Assembly (NCBI GenBank): GCA_016865035.1
Contig: CP018227.1
Location: forward strand, 2,323,501-2,387,500
Length of the DNA stretch: 64,000 nucleotides
Direction of reading: 5' to 3'
Source of the DNA: Kordiimonadales bacterium IMCC3096
Lineage (GTDB): Bacteria > Pseudomonadota > Alphaproteobacteria > Minwuiales > Minwuiaceae
This document shows positions 48,201-57,750 of the stretch, piece after piece. Numbering within the stretch: position 1 is the first letter of the stretch; each line of letters opens with the position of its first letter. The notes under the pieces are model-generated. The model was not told where the DNA came from and ran no database searches. It saw nothing but the letters and a program-made list of their open reading frames with translations. The position numbers and the translations under genes were made by a program.

Positions 48201-51200
48201 CCAGTCGGAAGCCTCGTCATTCTCCATCTTCGGCTACGACGTTGCCGGCATCGGCGACCTGAACGGGGACGGGTTCCGGGACTTCGCGATCTCTGCCCGC
48301 AATGAATATGTCCGTAACTCCTACGGAACCGGTGAGGTCACGGTGGTCTTCGGTTCCGCCAATGGTCTGACAGGCGATATCGACGTCAGCAATCTGGACG
48401 GGACGGACGGCTTCGTCATCCGGGCCAACGACTACGACATCTATGCGCTCGGCTATTCCATTGCCGGCGAGGGCGATTTCAATGGTGACGGTTTCGATGA
48501 TCTGATCATTGGCGCCCCTGCGAGTTCCTACGGTCAGGCCAATGCTGCCGGTGAGATCTATGTCGTGTTCGGTGGTACGGACGGCTTCCCGGCGATCAAC
48601 AACATCGGCGATCTGGTGGGATCGGGCGATGCCATTGTGATCGACGGGCAGCAGACCTTTGCCCGCCTTGGCGAATCCGTGGATTTTGCCGGTGACTTCG
48701 ACGGTGACGGTTTCGACGACATCATCGCAGGCGCTCCGGACGCGAACTACGCGGGCCAGGCCTTCGTGATCTTTGGCTCGGCCGCTCCTGCCAGCGGAAC
48801 ACTGGACAGCCTGCTTGTCGCCAATGGCGCCATCCAGATTGATGGTGCCCTTGCCGGTGACGCGCTGGGACATGCCGTCAGCGGCGCCGGGGACGTGAAC
48901 GGCGACGGTCTTGACGATGTGATCGTCGGCTCACCCTACAATGATGCCTACGCCGACGGTGCCGGTGCAGCCTTTGTCATCTTCGGCAGTGCGGCACGGA
49001 CCGATGTTGATACCTCCATCGATCTGGACGGCAGCAATGGTTTCGTGATCTTCGGGCGCTCGGAAGGTGACAACGCCGGCTTCTCCGTCGATGGCGGTGG
49101 TGACGTGAATGGCGATGGCCTGAGTGATCTGATCATCGGTGCCCGCAACGCCAGTTATTCGGGCAATTACGGACTGGGTGAGGCCTATGTCGTCTTCGGG
49201 TCCGACGCGGGTTTCGCGGCAACCCTGCACCCGGACGCGTTCGATGGCCTGAACGGCCTGCTGATCCGCGGGCCGGATACCGGCACCTATACCGGACATG
49301 AGGTTGCGATCATCGGGGACGTCAACGGCGACGGCTTCGACGATGTTGCGGTGAGTTCCTACTACAACCCCAACGGCTACAATCTGTACGAGGGAACCTT
49401 CATCGTCTTCGGCACCGACAACACCGGTGCGGCGCAGGTCGGCAGCGATCTCACCGACACCCTGTTGGGTGATGCCAATGCCAACCTGCTGGTGGGCGCA
49501 CAGGGCGACGATGTGCTGAACGGCTTCGCCGGCAACGACACGCTGATCGGTGCTCTGGGCAATGACAGTCTGCTTGGCGGCGATGATGACGACCTGCTGC
49601 GCGGCGGCGTCGGCAACGACACGCTGGACGGCGGTGCGGGCAATGACACGCTGCTGCCCGGCAGCAACGACGGCACGGGCGAGGTGATCATCACCGGCAC
49701 GGGCGATGACCTGGTCAGCTTCGACGGTGCGGGTCTCGGCTTCTTCAACCTGGACTACAGCGCGGAGACCACCGGACTGGTTGGCAATATCGGCAATACC
49801 AGCGGGACGGTGGTGAAGGCGAACGGCACAGACACGCTGGTGGATGTTGATGTCATCGACGGAACGGTCGGCGGTCTGCTGATCACCGGCGGCACGGGCA
49901 ACGACAGCTTCACCGTGGATCTGATCGACCAGAACGAGTTCGTGCAGTTCCGTGGCGGCCAGGGCAACGACACCTTCATCGGTGGTGCAGGCTTCGACCG
50001 GCTCGACTACATCAACGCCGCAAGCGGCATCAATCTGAATATCGAACTCGGCCTGACGGACGGCGACGGCGATGGCGGGGTCGATACTTTCTCCAATGTC
50101 GACGAGTTCCGCGGTTCCGACAATACCGACATCATGACGGGCTCGACCGGCAATGACCGCTTCATCACCCGGGAGGGCAATGACACGGTTGACGGGGCCG
50201 GCGGCTTCGACCTGGTCCGCTACGACCGGGCCTCGGTCGAATTCGTCAATGTCGATCTGACCGCCGGAACGGCGAATGTGCGGCAGAACGGACTGGATTT
50301 CGTCGATTTCCTGTCCAACATCGAATCCATCCGTGGCTCCCTGCTCGGCAATGACACCATCTCCGGCACTGCTGAATCGGAACGGTTCGAGGGACGCGGC
50401 GGCAACGACATCCTGTCCGGCCTGGCCGGCAATGACACCCTGTTCGGCGGGGACGGGGACGATACCATTGATGCCGGTGCCGGCTTTGACCTGCTGGATG
50501 GTGGCGCAGGCGGAAATGACCTGCTGATCGTCGATTTCTCCGGCACCGCCAACGGTGTCAACACCCAGGGCACCGCCGATGACATCGTCGAGGCGACTTC
50601 CCTGTTCCAGGTGGGCGGCACCAAGACCATCTCCGGTTTCGAACGTGTCAGTCTGACAGGCAGTGATGGCAACGACGAACTGGTCGGCGGCGATCTGGAA
50701 GACAGCCTGTTCGGCGGCCTTGGCAATGACACCCTGAATGGTGGCGCGGGCGGCAGCGACTCCATCGTCGGCGGTAGCGGCGATGACGAGTTGCTCGGAG
50801 CGCGCACGGCGACCTTCGATGGCGGCGACGGGATCGACAAGCTGACCATCAATCTGGCGGCGGCGACCGACAACATCGTCATCGACGATCAGGGCACCAT
50901 CACCAGCCTGGTCGACGGGACCGAGATCCGCGGGATCGAGGTGCTGAATGCCACACTTGGCTCGGGCAACGACTCCGTCGATTTCTCGAACACCGACGCC
51001 AGTGACATCATTGACGGCGGGTTGGGTGACGACACGATCAACGCCGGTACCAACAATGACACCCTGGCGGGCGGTGCCGGCATCGACCTGCTGATTGCCG
51101 ACTTCTCCGGCAGTGTGAACAGTGTTGTCACGCAGGGTACCAATGACGACATCACGCAGGCGACGATCATCAACCAGGTTGGTGATTCCAAGACCGTCAG

Positions 51201-53208
51201 CGGGTTCGAGATCGCCAGTCTGACCGGCGGCATCAACAATGACGAACTGGTGGGTGGTGCCTTCGATGACACGCTGATCGGCAATGACGGCAACGACACG
51301 CTGCATGGCGGATCGGGCGGTGCGGACCAGATCGACGGCGGCGGCGGCGACGACAACATGTTCGGTTCCGCGACCGGTACTTTCGATGGCGGGACAGGGC
51401 TGGACCGGCTGGCCGGTGACTTCTCCTCGATCGCCGAGGACATGGTGCTGGCGGCCGACGACGGCACGGATATCTTCGCGGACGGCACATCGATCACCTC
51501 CATCGAGGCGCTGAACGCCACGCTGGGCTCCGGCAACGACAGTGTCGATTTCGCGGGTATCGACCTCAGCGACACAATCGACGGCGGTGCGGGCAACGAC
51601 ACGATCAATGCGGGCACCAACAATGACACGCTGTCGGGCGGCGCCGGTATCGACCTGCTGATTGCCGACTTCTCCGGCAGCGTGAACAGTGTTGTCACCC
51701 AGGGCACCAATGACGACATCACCCAGGCGACGATCATCAATCAGATCGGCGATTCCAAGACCGTCAGCGGGTTCGAGATCGTCAATCTGACCGGCGGCAT
51801 CAGCACTGACGAACTGGTTGGTGGTGCCTTCGATGACACGCTGATCGGCAATGGCGGCAACGATACGCTGCATGGTGGATCGGGCGGCGCAGACCAGATC
51901 GATGGCGGCGACGGCGACGACAACCTGTTCGGATCGGCGACCGGCACCTTCGACGGTGGGGCGGGTACCGACCGGCTGGCCGGTGACTTCTCCTCGATCA
52001 GCGAGGACATGGTGCTGGCCGCAGACGACGGCACGGACGTTTTCGCGGACGGCACGTCGATCACCTCCATCGAGGCGCTGAACGCCACGCTGGGCTCCGG
52101 CAATGACAGTGTCGATTTCTCGACCATCGACCTCAGCGACACGATTGATGGCGGCCTGGGCGATGACACGATCAACGCCGGCACCAACAATGACACGCTG
52201 TCGGGCGGTGACGGTATCGACCTGCTGATTGCCGATTTCTCCGGTAGCGTGAACAGTGTCGTTACCCAAGGCACCGACAATGACATCACGCAGGCGACCA
52301 TCCTGAACCAGATCGGTGATTCCAAGACGATCTCCGGGTTCGAGTTCGTCAGCCTGACGGGCGGCTCCGGAAATGACGAACTGGTCGGCGGTGTCCTCAA
52401 CGATACCCTGATCGGCAATGCCGGGAACGACACCCTGCATGGTGGCCTGGGCGGCTTCGACAGCCTGTTCGGCGGTGACGGCAACGACACGCTGATCGGT
52501 GGCGACGGCGACGGTGTGCTGAACCTGGGCGCGGGTGATGACAGCGTGCAGGGCGACGCAGGCAACGACACCATCGACGGTGGTGATGGTTTCGATGCCG
52601 TCGCCTACGACAATGAAGCCGGCATTCTGGGGGTCACCGTTGATCTGGTCGCAGGCACCGCAACGGATACATTTGGCGATACCGACACGCTGATCAGCAT
52701 CGAGCATGTGGTCGGTGGCGCGGCCAACGACGACATCTTCGGCAGCGATGCCGACGAGTTGCTGGTCGGTGATGGCGGCGATGATGTGCTGGAAGGCAGC
52801 GGCGGCGTCGATACGCTGGTCGGTGGAACCGGCTCGGACGAGTTCGCGCATGCGAGCCTTTTGGACATCACATCGGTCAATGCTAATGTCACGGTCGCCG
52901 CATCGGGATTGTCGGTGGACCTGATCGACGACTTCTCGACCGGGATCGACCTGCTGTCATTTGACGAGACCGGTGGCTTCCAGTCCATCGACCAGGAGCT
53001 GACGACGTTCGAGGTGATCGGCGTCGACTATGACGGCACGAACAGTGGCGCCCAGGGCAGTGCCGCCTATATCTTCGATGGAACGCATCTGATCTATGAT
53101 GATGACCTCGCCGCCGAAGGTTATCAGGTGATCGCGAATATGAACGGTGGTTCGGTCGCGGCAAATGACATCACGTTCTTCGGTGGTAGTCTGAACCCTG
53201 GGGAATTC
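36238..53208 (+). CDS. Giant (5,657-residue) FecR/RTX/LamG/FG-GAP type I secreted protein
   Basis: A single uninterrupted frame. Approximate order by residue: N-terminal cap 1-105; FecR-like domain 111-272 (GDPVFTDDVVETSEDG, FSIGGDARMVLDDF, LTVKTPVLTIGVRGTFVGG); acidic Gly/Glu/Asp linker 308-542; RTX block 595-955; PPC-like beta-sandwich 960-1101; RTX 1105-1898; LamG-like 1901-2128; RTX 2131-2630; FG-GAP propeller 2632-3121; RTX 3122-3900; second propeller 3901-4400; RTX 4402-5538; C-terminal export region 5541-5657 (VDLIDDFSTGIDLLSF, ending GGSLNPGEF). No Sec signal, and no cysteine was noticed. Calcium would fold it outside the cell. Likely an adhesin or matrix protein. ATG 36238 has GGAG upstream. 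Confidence 0.93.
37160..37860 (+). repeat. Low-complexity tract coding the acidic Gly/Glu/Asp linker
   Basis: About 700 bp of GGC/GAC/GAG-rich, strongly strand-biased triplet repeats, coding for mixtures of GEGEGDG, GGPDGG and, at the end, GTGTPGTGT units. It would be prone to slippage and in-frame length change. In the protein it separates the FecR-like end from the RTX body, like a flexible spacer. Confidence 0.85.
43747..46540 (+). repeat. Segmental duplication, copy A (propeller plus RTX module)
   Basis: This roughly 2.8 kb segment is repeated 3.81 kb downstream (47557-50355) in the same frame. Landmarks align at constant offset: TNDGFGN at 43747 and 47557, the propeller entry at 44131 and 47938, and IESIRGS at 46504 and 50320. 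The copies are clearly diverged, so the duplication is old or under selection for variation. Confidence 0.85.
45837..47352 (+). repeat. Tandem pair of 274-residue RTX modules
   Basis: Two tandem modules with an exact 822 bp offset: GFF(I/V)xDY at 45916 and 46738, IESIRGS at 46504 and 47326. Each runs from an (S)NDG motif through RGGAGNDTITGG, FDRLDYVGAA and NDRFITR to IESIRGS. A third copy occurs at 49663-50350 inside copy B of the larger duplication. Confidence 0.85.
47557..50355 (+). repeat. Segmental duplication, copy B
   Basis: Second copy of the propeller plus RTX segment described at 43747-46540. It has only one 274-residue RTX module where the first copy is followed by two, so copy number changed after or during duplication. 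Confidence 0.85.
50521..52500 (+). repeat. Tandem 567 bp (189-residue) repeats, about 3.5 units
   Basis: LLI(V/A)DFSG occurs at 50521, 51088, 51655 and 52222, an exact 567 bp period. LNATLGSGNDSVDF falls at 50944, 51511 and 52078 with the same period. The middle units are nearly identical at the protein level, the first is diverged and the last is cut short. This is the youngest expansion visible in the gene. Confidence 0.9.
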
Positions 53209-53262
53209 TGATAAGATCATCGGACGTGATCGGTGAGAACCTTGGGGGCACTGGACAATTGA

Positions 53263-55080
53263 ATGGCTGAACCGGCGAAACAGGGCGGATTCAGGGCTCT
53301 GATCAGACCGGTCTGGCCCGCCACGGGCGAACTGCTGCTGCTCAGCCTGTTCATCAACATCCTGGCGCTGGCTGTGCCGGTCTTCGTGCTGCAGGTCTAT
53401 GACCGGGTCGTGGCCAAGGCCGGGCTGACGACCCTGCAGGGTCTGGCCATCGGCATGGCCGTGGTGATCCTGTTCGATTTCCTTCTGCGCCAGACCCGCA
53501 GCCGCGCCGTTCAGCGCGCGTCTCTGCGCTTTGACCTGCATTTCGGGGAGGTGCTGTTCGAGAAGCTGGGCCGCATGCCCCTTCGGGTGCTGGAGTCCCG
53601 GCCCGCGGCCTTCTGGCAGGGACTGTTCCGCGACTCCGACATGGTCCGCAACGCCGTTGCCGGTCCGCCCGTGATCATGCTGGTGGACCTGCCGTTCGCG
53701 GTCATGTTCATCATGATCATCTATGTCGTCGCGGAACCGCTGGTCTGGGTCGTGCTGGTCGCGGCGGCGGTCTTCGTCCTCTTCGCCCTCCGGTCGGGCT
53801 TTGCCATTGGTGCGGCGGCCAACAAGGAACGCGGCACCTCCATCGGTCGCGATGCCTTTCTGGCGGACATCATCGCCAATCGCACCACCATCAAGGCACT
53901 GGCGCTGGAGGGGGCGGTGCGGCCCATGTGGCGCGACAAGCAGGTGGATGCCATCGACAGCGCCATGGATCGCGGGCGCATCAACGATACCTACGGCAAT
54001 GTCGGTGTCAGCCTGACTGTCATGACCACCATCGCCATCACGACAACCGGCGCGCTCGCCATCATGGACCAGCAGATCTCCATCGGTTCGCTGGTGGCGA
54101 CGAACATGCTGGCGTCCCGCATCGTCGGTCCCTTCGCGCAACTGGTGACGCAATGGCGGGTGCTGGTCATGGCACGACAGTCCGGTCGTCGTCTGACGGA
54201 GGTGCTGTCGCAACCGGATGATCACCAGGAACAGGTGATGGACCTGCCCCGGCCGGAAGGGGCGATGAGTGTCGAGAGCATGACCTTCGCCTTCGCCCCG
54301 GATCAGGAACCGGTGCTGCGCGAGATCCGGCTGAAGTTTCCGGCAGGGGGCATGCACGCTGTCGTAGGTCCCAACGGGTCCGGCAAGACAACGCTGCTGA
54401 AGCTGCTGATGGGGCTTTATGAGCCGGTCAGCGGACGCATCCTGCTGGATGGGGCGGACATCACCCAGTTCCCGCTGACCCAGTACGCCCGCTGGATCGG
54501 TTATGTCCCGCAGGAGAATGTGCTGCTGGCCGGCACCATTCGCGAGAACCTGGCCCGTGGGCGGGAAGACATTGACGATGATGCGATTCTGGCAGCCGCA
54601 CAGGCCGTTGGCGCGCATGAGTTCATTGTCGATCTGCCCGAAGGCTACGGTACCGTCGTTGGCGAAGGCGGCCGGACCCTTTCCGGCGGCCAGCGCCAGC
54701 GTCTGGCGATCGCGCGCGCCCTGATCGGCAATCCGCCCGTGCTGCTGCTGGACGAACCGTCGGCAAGTCTTGACCGGGCGGCGGAGGAAGCGCTGCGTGA
54801 CCGGCTGAAACAGCTTTCGCGCGATCACACGGTGATCATGGTCTCGCACAGTTCGATCCTGCTGGGGGCCTGCGACAATGTGGTGATCCTGGACAAGGGC
54901 GTGATCGTGAAGGGCGGCCCGGCGCATCAGGTGCTGCCCAGCCTGTCACAGCGCAAGCCTGCCGTGGCAAAGCCGGTCGCCGCACCCGCCGCACCTGCTA
55001 CGCCTGCCGCGCCCGCCAAGCCAGCGTCTGAAACGTCGAAGGCCGATGGGTCCGATGCCGTGACGGAGGCCGCGAAATGA
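53263..55080 (+). CDS. Type I secretion ABC transporter (permease/ATPase)
   Basis: A 605-residue PrtD/HlyB-type exporter. The membrane domain starts within 25 residues of the N-terminus, so it lacks a C39-like domain and resembles PrtD-type exporters. The ATPase domain (about 335-555) has Walker A GPNGSGKTT, the Q-loop VPQENVLL, signature LSGGQRQR, Walker B VLLLDEPSASLD and the H-loop VSHS. An unusual Pro/Ala-rich tail of about 45 residues ends the protein. It would power export of the giant protein through HlyD and TolC partners. It lies 51 bp after the giant gene and overlaps the adaptor gene by 4 bp. Confidence 0.95.
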   Translation: MAEPAKQGGFRALIRPVWPATGELLLLSLFINILALAVPVFVLQVYDRVVAKAGLTTLQGLAIGMAVVILFDFLLRQTRSRAVQRASLRFDLHFGEVLFEKLGRMPLRVLESRPAAFWQGLFRDSDMVRNAVAGPPVIMLVDLPFAVMFIMIIYVVAEPLVWVVLVAAAVFVLFALRSGFAIGAAANKERGTSIGRDAFLADIIANRTTIKALALEGAVRPMWRDKQVDAIDSAMDRGRINDTYGNVGVSLTVMTTIAITTTGALAIMDQQISIGSLVATNMLASRIVGPFAQLVTQWRVLVMARQSGRRLTEVLSQPDDHQEQVMDLPRPEGAMSVESMTFAFAPDQEPVLREIRLKFPAGGMHAVVGPNGSGKTTLLKLLMGLYEPVSGRILLDGADITQFPLTQYARWIGYVPQENVLLAGTIRENLARGREDIDDDAILAAAQAVGAHEFIVDLPEGYGTVVGEGGRTLSGGQRQRLAIARALIGNPPVLLLDEPSASLDRAAEEALRDRLKQLSRDHTVIMVSHSSILLGACDNVVILDKGVIVKGGPAHQVLPSLSQRKPAVAKPVAAPAAPATPAAPAKPASETSKADGSDAVTEAAK

Positions 55081-56378
55081 CCACTGACGAGCGTATCGAA
55101 CAGATGCAGCGTCAGGCCCGCGCCACGCTCTGGCGGGTCATTGCGCTGATTGTCATCCTGCTGCTGTCCGGCTTTGGCGTCTGGGCTGCCGCGGCCAAGC
55201 TGGACGAGGTGGCGGTCGCGCCGGGTGAAGTGAAACCGCAGGGCAAGGTGCGGCTGATCCAGCATCTGGAAGGCGGCATTGTCGAGGCGCTGCTGGTGCG
55301 GGAAGGCGACGTGGTGGAGGAGGGCCAGCCGCTGGTCCAGATCGATCTCGCCCCCAGCCAGGCCAATCGGGAGGAGATCAGCTATCGCATCGACGGTCTG
55401 ATGCTGAACGCGGCCCGGCACCGTGCGCTGGCGACGGGGGAACAGCTGGAACTGCCGCCGGAGGTGGCGGAGCGTCGCCCGGAACTGGTGCAGAACGAAA
55501 TCGATGCCTATCGGTCCCGCAATGCCCAGTACCAGACCCAGTTGGGCGCGTTGCGTGCCAAGCTGCGCCAGCGCCAGGCCGAACTGGCCGAGCTGCAGTC
55601 CAAGCGGCGCAGCATCGACGGCAACCTGGCGGTGCAGAAGCGACGCTTCGAGATGTCGAAGCGCCTGCTGGAGCGTGAACTGACGCCGAAACTGGACCAT
55701 CTGGAGCTGGAGGCGGAGGTCACGGATCTGGAGGGCAAGCTGGACACGGCCAACAGGTCCATCCCCCGGATCACTGCAGGAATCGATGAGGCGCGCGAAT
55801 TGCTGAAGGAGGAGGAACTCCGCTTCCGCTCCGAGGCTTCGGAGGCGCTGGCCAAGGCGGAGCAGGAGATCGGTCGCCTCTCGGAACTGCTGACGGAGGC
55901 CAATGACCAGCAGTTGCGCGCCACCATCCGCAGCCCGATTGCCGGCGTCGTCAAGAACCTCGTGGCCAATACCATCGGCGGTGTCATCCGGTCAGGTGAC
56001 GCGATCATGGAGATCGTGCCGCTGGACGAGACCCTGATCGTGCTGGCCCGCCTGAACCCGAACGACCGTGGCTATGTCGAGGTGGGGCAGAAGGCGATGG
56101 TGAAGATCACCGCCTATGACTTCTTCCAGTATGGCGCGCTGGAGGGGCGGGTGATCCGCATCGGCGCGGACGCCAACCGGCTGCCGTCCACGGGGGAGCC
56201 CTATTTCGACGTGGTGGTGGAGACCACCGGCGGCTTCGTCGACAAGTCCGGTGCGCTGATGCCGATCACGCCCGGCATGCAGGCCGCAGTTGACATCCAT
56301 ACGGGGGAGCGGTCAGTGATGACGTTTCTGCTGAAGCCCTTCCTGCGTCTGAAACAGGAAGGCTTCCGCGAGCGCTGA
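55077..56378 (+). CDS. HlyD-family type I secretion periplasmic adaptor
   Basis: A 433-residue membrane fusion protein. One N-terminal membrane helix (about residues 20-42) precedes a lipoyl half (VKPQGKVRLIQHLEGGIVEALLVREGDVV), a long coiled-coil hairpin (about 95-285), the second lipoyl half (LRATIRSPIAGVVKNL) and a beta-barrel end (TPGMQAAVDIHTGERSVMTFLLKP), the standard HlyD/PrtE order and length. It links the ABC exporter to the TolC-like channel. The ATGA overlap with the ABC gene indicates coupled synthesis. Confidence 0.95.
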   Translation: MTTDERIEQMQRQARATLWRVIALIVILLLSGFGVWAAAAKLDEVAVAPGEVKPQGKVRLIQHLEGGIVEALLVREGDVVEEGQPLVQIDLAPSQANREEISYRIDGLMLNAARHRALATGEQLELPPEVAERRPELVQNEIDAYRSRNAQYQTQLGALRAKLRQRQAELAELQSKRRSIDGNLAVQKRRFEMSKRLLERELTPKLDHLELEAEVTDLEGKLDTANRSIPRITAGIDEARELLKEEELRFRSEASEALAKAEQEIGRLSELLTEANDQQLRATIRSPIAGVVKNLVANTIGGVIRSGDAIMEIVPLDETLIVLARLNPNDRGYVEVGQKAMVKITAYDFFQYGALEGRVIRIGADANRLPSTGEPYFDVVVETTGGFVDKSGALMPITPGMQAAVDIHTGERSVMTFLLKPFLRLKQEGFRER

Positions 56379-56396
56379 GCACGGGACGGGCCTCTC

Positions 56397-56960
56397 TTGG
56401 ACAAGACATTCATCTCCGCCGACGAACTGCTGCGTGACTCCTTCGAACTTGGTCTGCGGATCTACGAGAGTGGGTACCGGCCATCCTTCATTGTCGGCAT
56501 CTGGCGCGGTGGTGCCCCCATCGGCATCGCGGTGCACGAGGTGCTGGACTATTACGGCGTCCAGAACGACCACATCGCCATCCGCACCGCGTCGTACCTG
56601 CGCCCCGGGGAGCAGGCATCGACGGTGCGTGTCTTCGGCCTGAACTACATCATCGACAATATCTCGGCGGACGATCAGCTGCTGATCGTCGATGACACCT
56701 TCGATTCAGGGCGCAGCATCGATGCCGTGATCCAGGAGCTGCGGCGCAAGTGCCGCCGCAATACCCCCGACGAGATCCGTGTCGCCACGGTTTACTGGAA
56801 GCCCCACCTGAACAAGACCGAGCGGGTGCCGGACTACTACGTCCACCAGACCGACAAGTGGCTGGTCTTCCCGCACGAGATCGACGGCCTGACGCCTGAG
56901 GAAATCGCCCGCCACAAGGCCCACCCCGACCTGAACCGGGCGATGAAGGCGGAGGGCTGA
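56397..56960 (+). CDS. Phosphoribosyltransferase family protein (hypoxanthine PRTase-like)
   Basis: A 187-residue type I phosphoribosyltransferase. The PRPP-binding loop is LLIVDDTFDSGRSI, with the substrate-side segment VGIWRGGAPIGIAVHEVL near the N-terminus. Homologues are annotated as hypoxanthine or xanthine-guanine PRTases in purine salvage, though the base is not certain here. The start is TTG (56397), since no ATG fits and the conserved protein begins there, with GGGACGGG upstream. It follows the HlyD gene by 18 bp, perhaps cotranscribed with it without a functional link. Confidence 0.8.
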   Translation: MDKTFISADELLRDSFELGLRIYESGYRPSFIVGIWRGGAPIGIAVHEVLDYYGVQNDHIAIRTASYLRPGEQASTVRVFGLNYIIDNISADDQLLIVDDTFDSGRSIDAVIQELRRKCRRNTPDEIRVATVYWKPHLNKTERVPDYYVHQTDKWLVFPHEIDGLTPEEIARHKAHPDLNRAMKAEG

Positions 56961-56970
56961 GGCCGCCGGT

Positions 56971-57750
56971 CTACCGCTTCCGCTGGTTCTGCCGGTGACC
57001 GCTGATGGAGCGCATCATGCCGAACAGGGTGCGGACTTCCTGTTCCGTCAGCTGGGCGCGATGGAACATGGAGCGCAGGTTGCGCAGCATGGTGGGGCGC
57101 TTGTCCTCGATGCGGGTGAACATGCCGGCGCTGTCCAGCTCGCCGCTGATGAAGTCCAGGAACGCCTGCATCTGACCTGACGTGGCCGGTTCGGCCTCCG
57201 GCATCTGGCCGTGCATGCGCACCGGCAGGCCCGCCGCCATGCGCCATTCGTAGGACACCAGCAGCACGGCCTGCGCCAGGTTGAGGGAGGCGAAGGCCGG
57301 GTTGGCGGGGACGTGGATGATGGCATTGGCCAGGGCGACGTCGTCGTTGTCCAGTCCGGCCCGTTCGCCCCCGAACAGGAAGCCGACACGCTGTCCGCTG
57401 GCCATGGCCTGGTGTCCCTGTTCCGCCGCCTGACGGGGTTGCAGGATCGGCTTTTCCAGTTCGCGCCCGCGCGCCGTGGTGGCCAGGACCAGATGCAGGT
57501 CCGCGATGGCTTCCTCGACCGTCCCGAAGACCTGCGCGTCATCCAGCACCTCGTCGGCGCGGGAGGCCATGGCGCGGGCGTCGGGGTTGGGCCAGCCGTC
57601 GCGGGGGGCGACCAGCCGCATCTCCCCCAGGCCGAAATTCAGCATGGCGCGGGCGGCGGCGCCGATGTTCTGGCCCATCTGCGGGCGCACCAGGATGATG
57701 GCGGGCTGCGCCAGTTCCGCATCCTGCATCCGACTGTCGGTTCCCGCCAT
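56971..57750 (-). CDS. trmJ: tRNA (cytidine/uridine-2'-O)-methyltransferase TrmJ
   Basis: A 259-residue SPOUT methyltransferase. The opening PAIILVRPQMGQNIGAAARAMLNFGL, the FLFGGERAGLDNDDVALAN motif and IIHVPANPAFASLNLAQAVLLVSYE form the trefoil knot SAM site. The C-terminal extension (after 170) is of TrmJ type. It 2'-O-methylates position 32 of tRNAs. Its start touches the stop of cimA. It converges on the phosphoribosyltransferase gene with only 10 bp between. Confidence 0.9.
   Translation of the reverse strand: MAGTDSRMQDAELAQPAIILVRPQMGQNIGAAARAMLNFGLGEMRLVAPRDGWPNPDARAMASRADEVLDDAQVFGTVEEAIADLHLVLATTARGRELEKPILQPRQAAEQGHQAMASGQRVGFLFGGERAGLDNDDVALANAIIHVPANPAFASLNLAQAVLLVSYEWRMAAGLPVRMHGQMPEAEPATSGQMQAFLDFISGELDSAGMFTRIEDKRPTMLRNLRSMFHRAQLTEQEVRTLFGMMRSISGHRQNQRKR

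Noticed and set aside
50521-52500. Regular repeats that could suggest a CRISPR array or transposon
   Set aside because: The period is 567 bp, the reading frame is kept throughout and there are no short repeat-spacer units, cas genes, transposase or terminal inverted repeats.
44512-52851. Very long minus-strand open frames (1,137 and 1,306 residues) inside the giant gene, and 731 residues at 37164-39359
   Set aside because: They are antisense shadows of the GC-rich repetitive RTX and linker sequence, which rarely yields stops in certain opposite frames. Their translations are low-complexity, lack start signals and match no family.
53215-53231. GATCA/TGATC inverted repeat between the giant and ABC genes as a terminator or operator
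   Set aside because: The five-base arms are too short to stand out from chance, and no T run follows.
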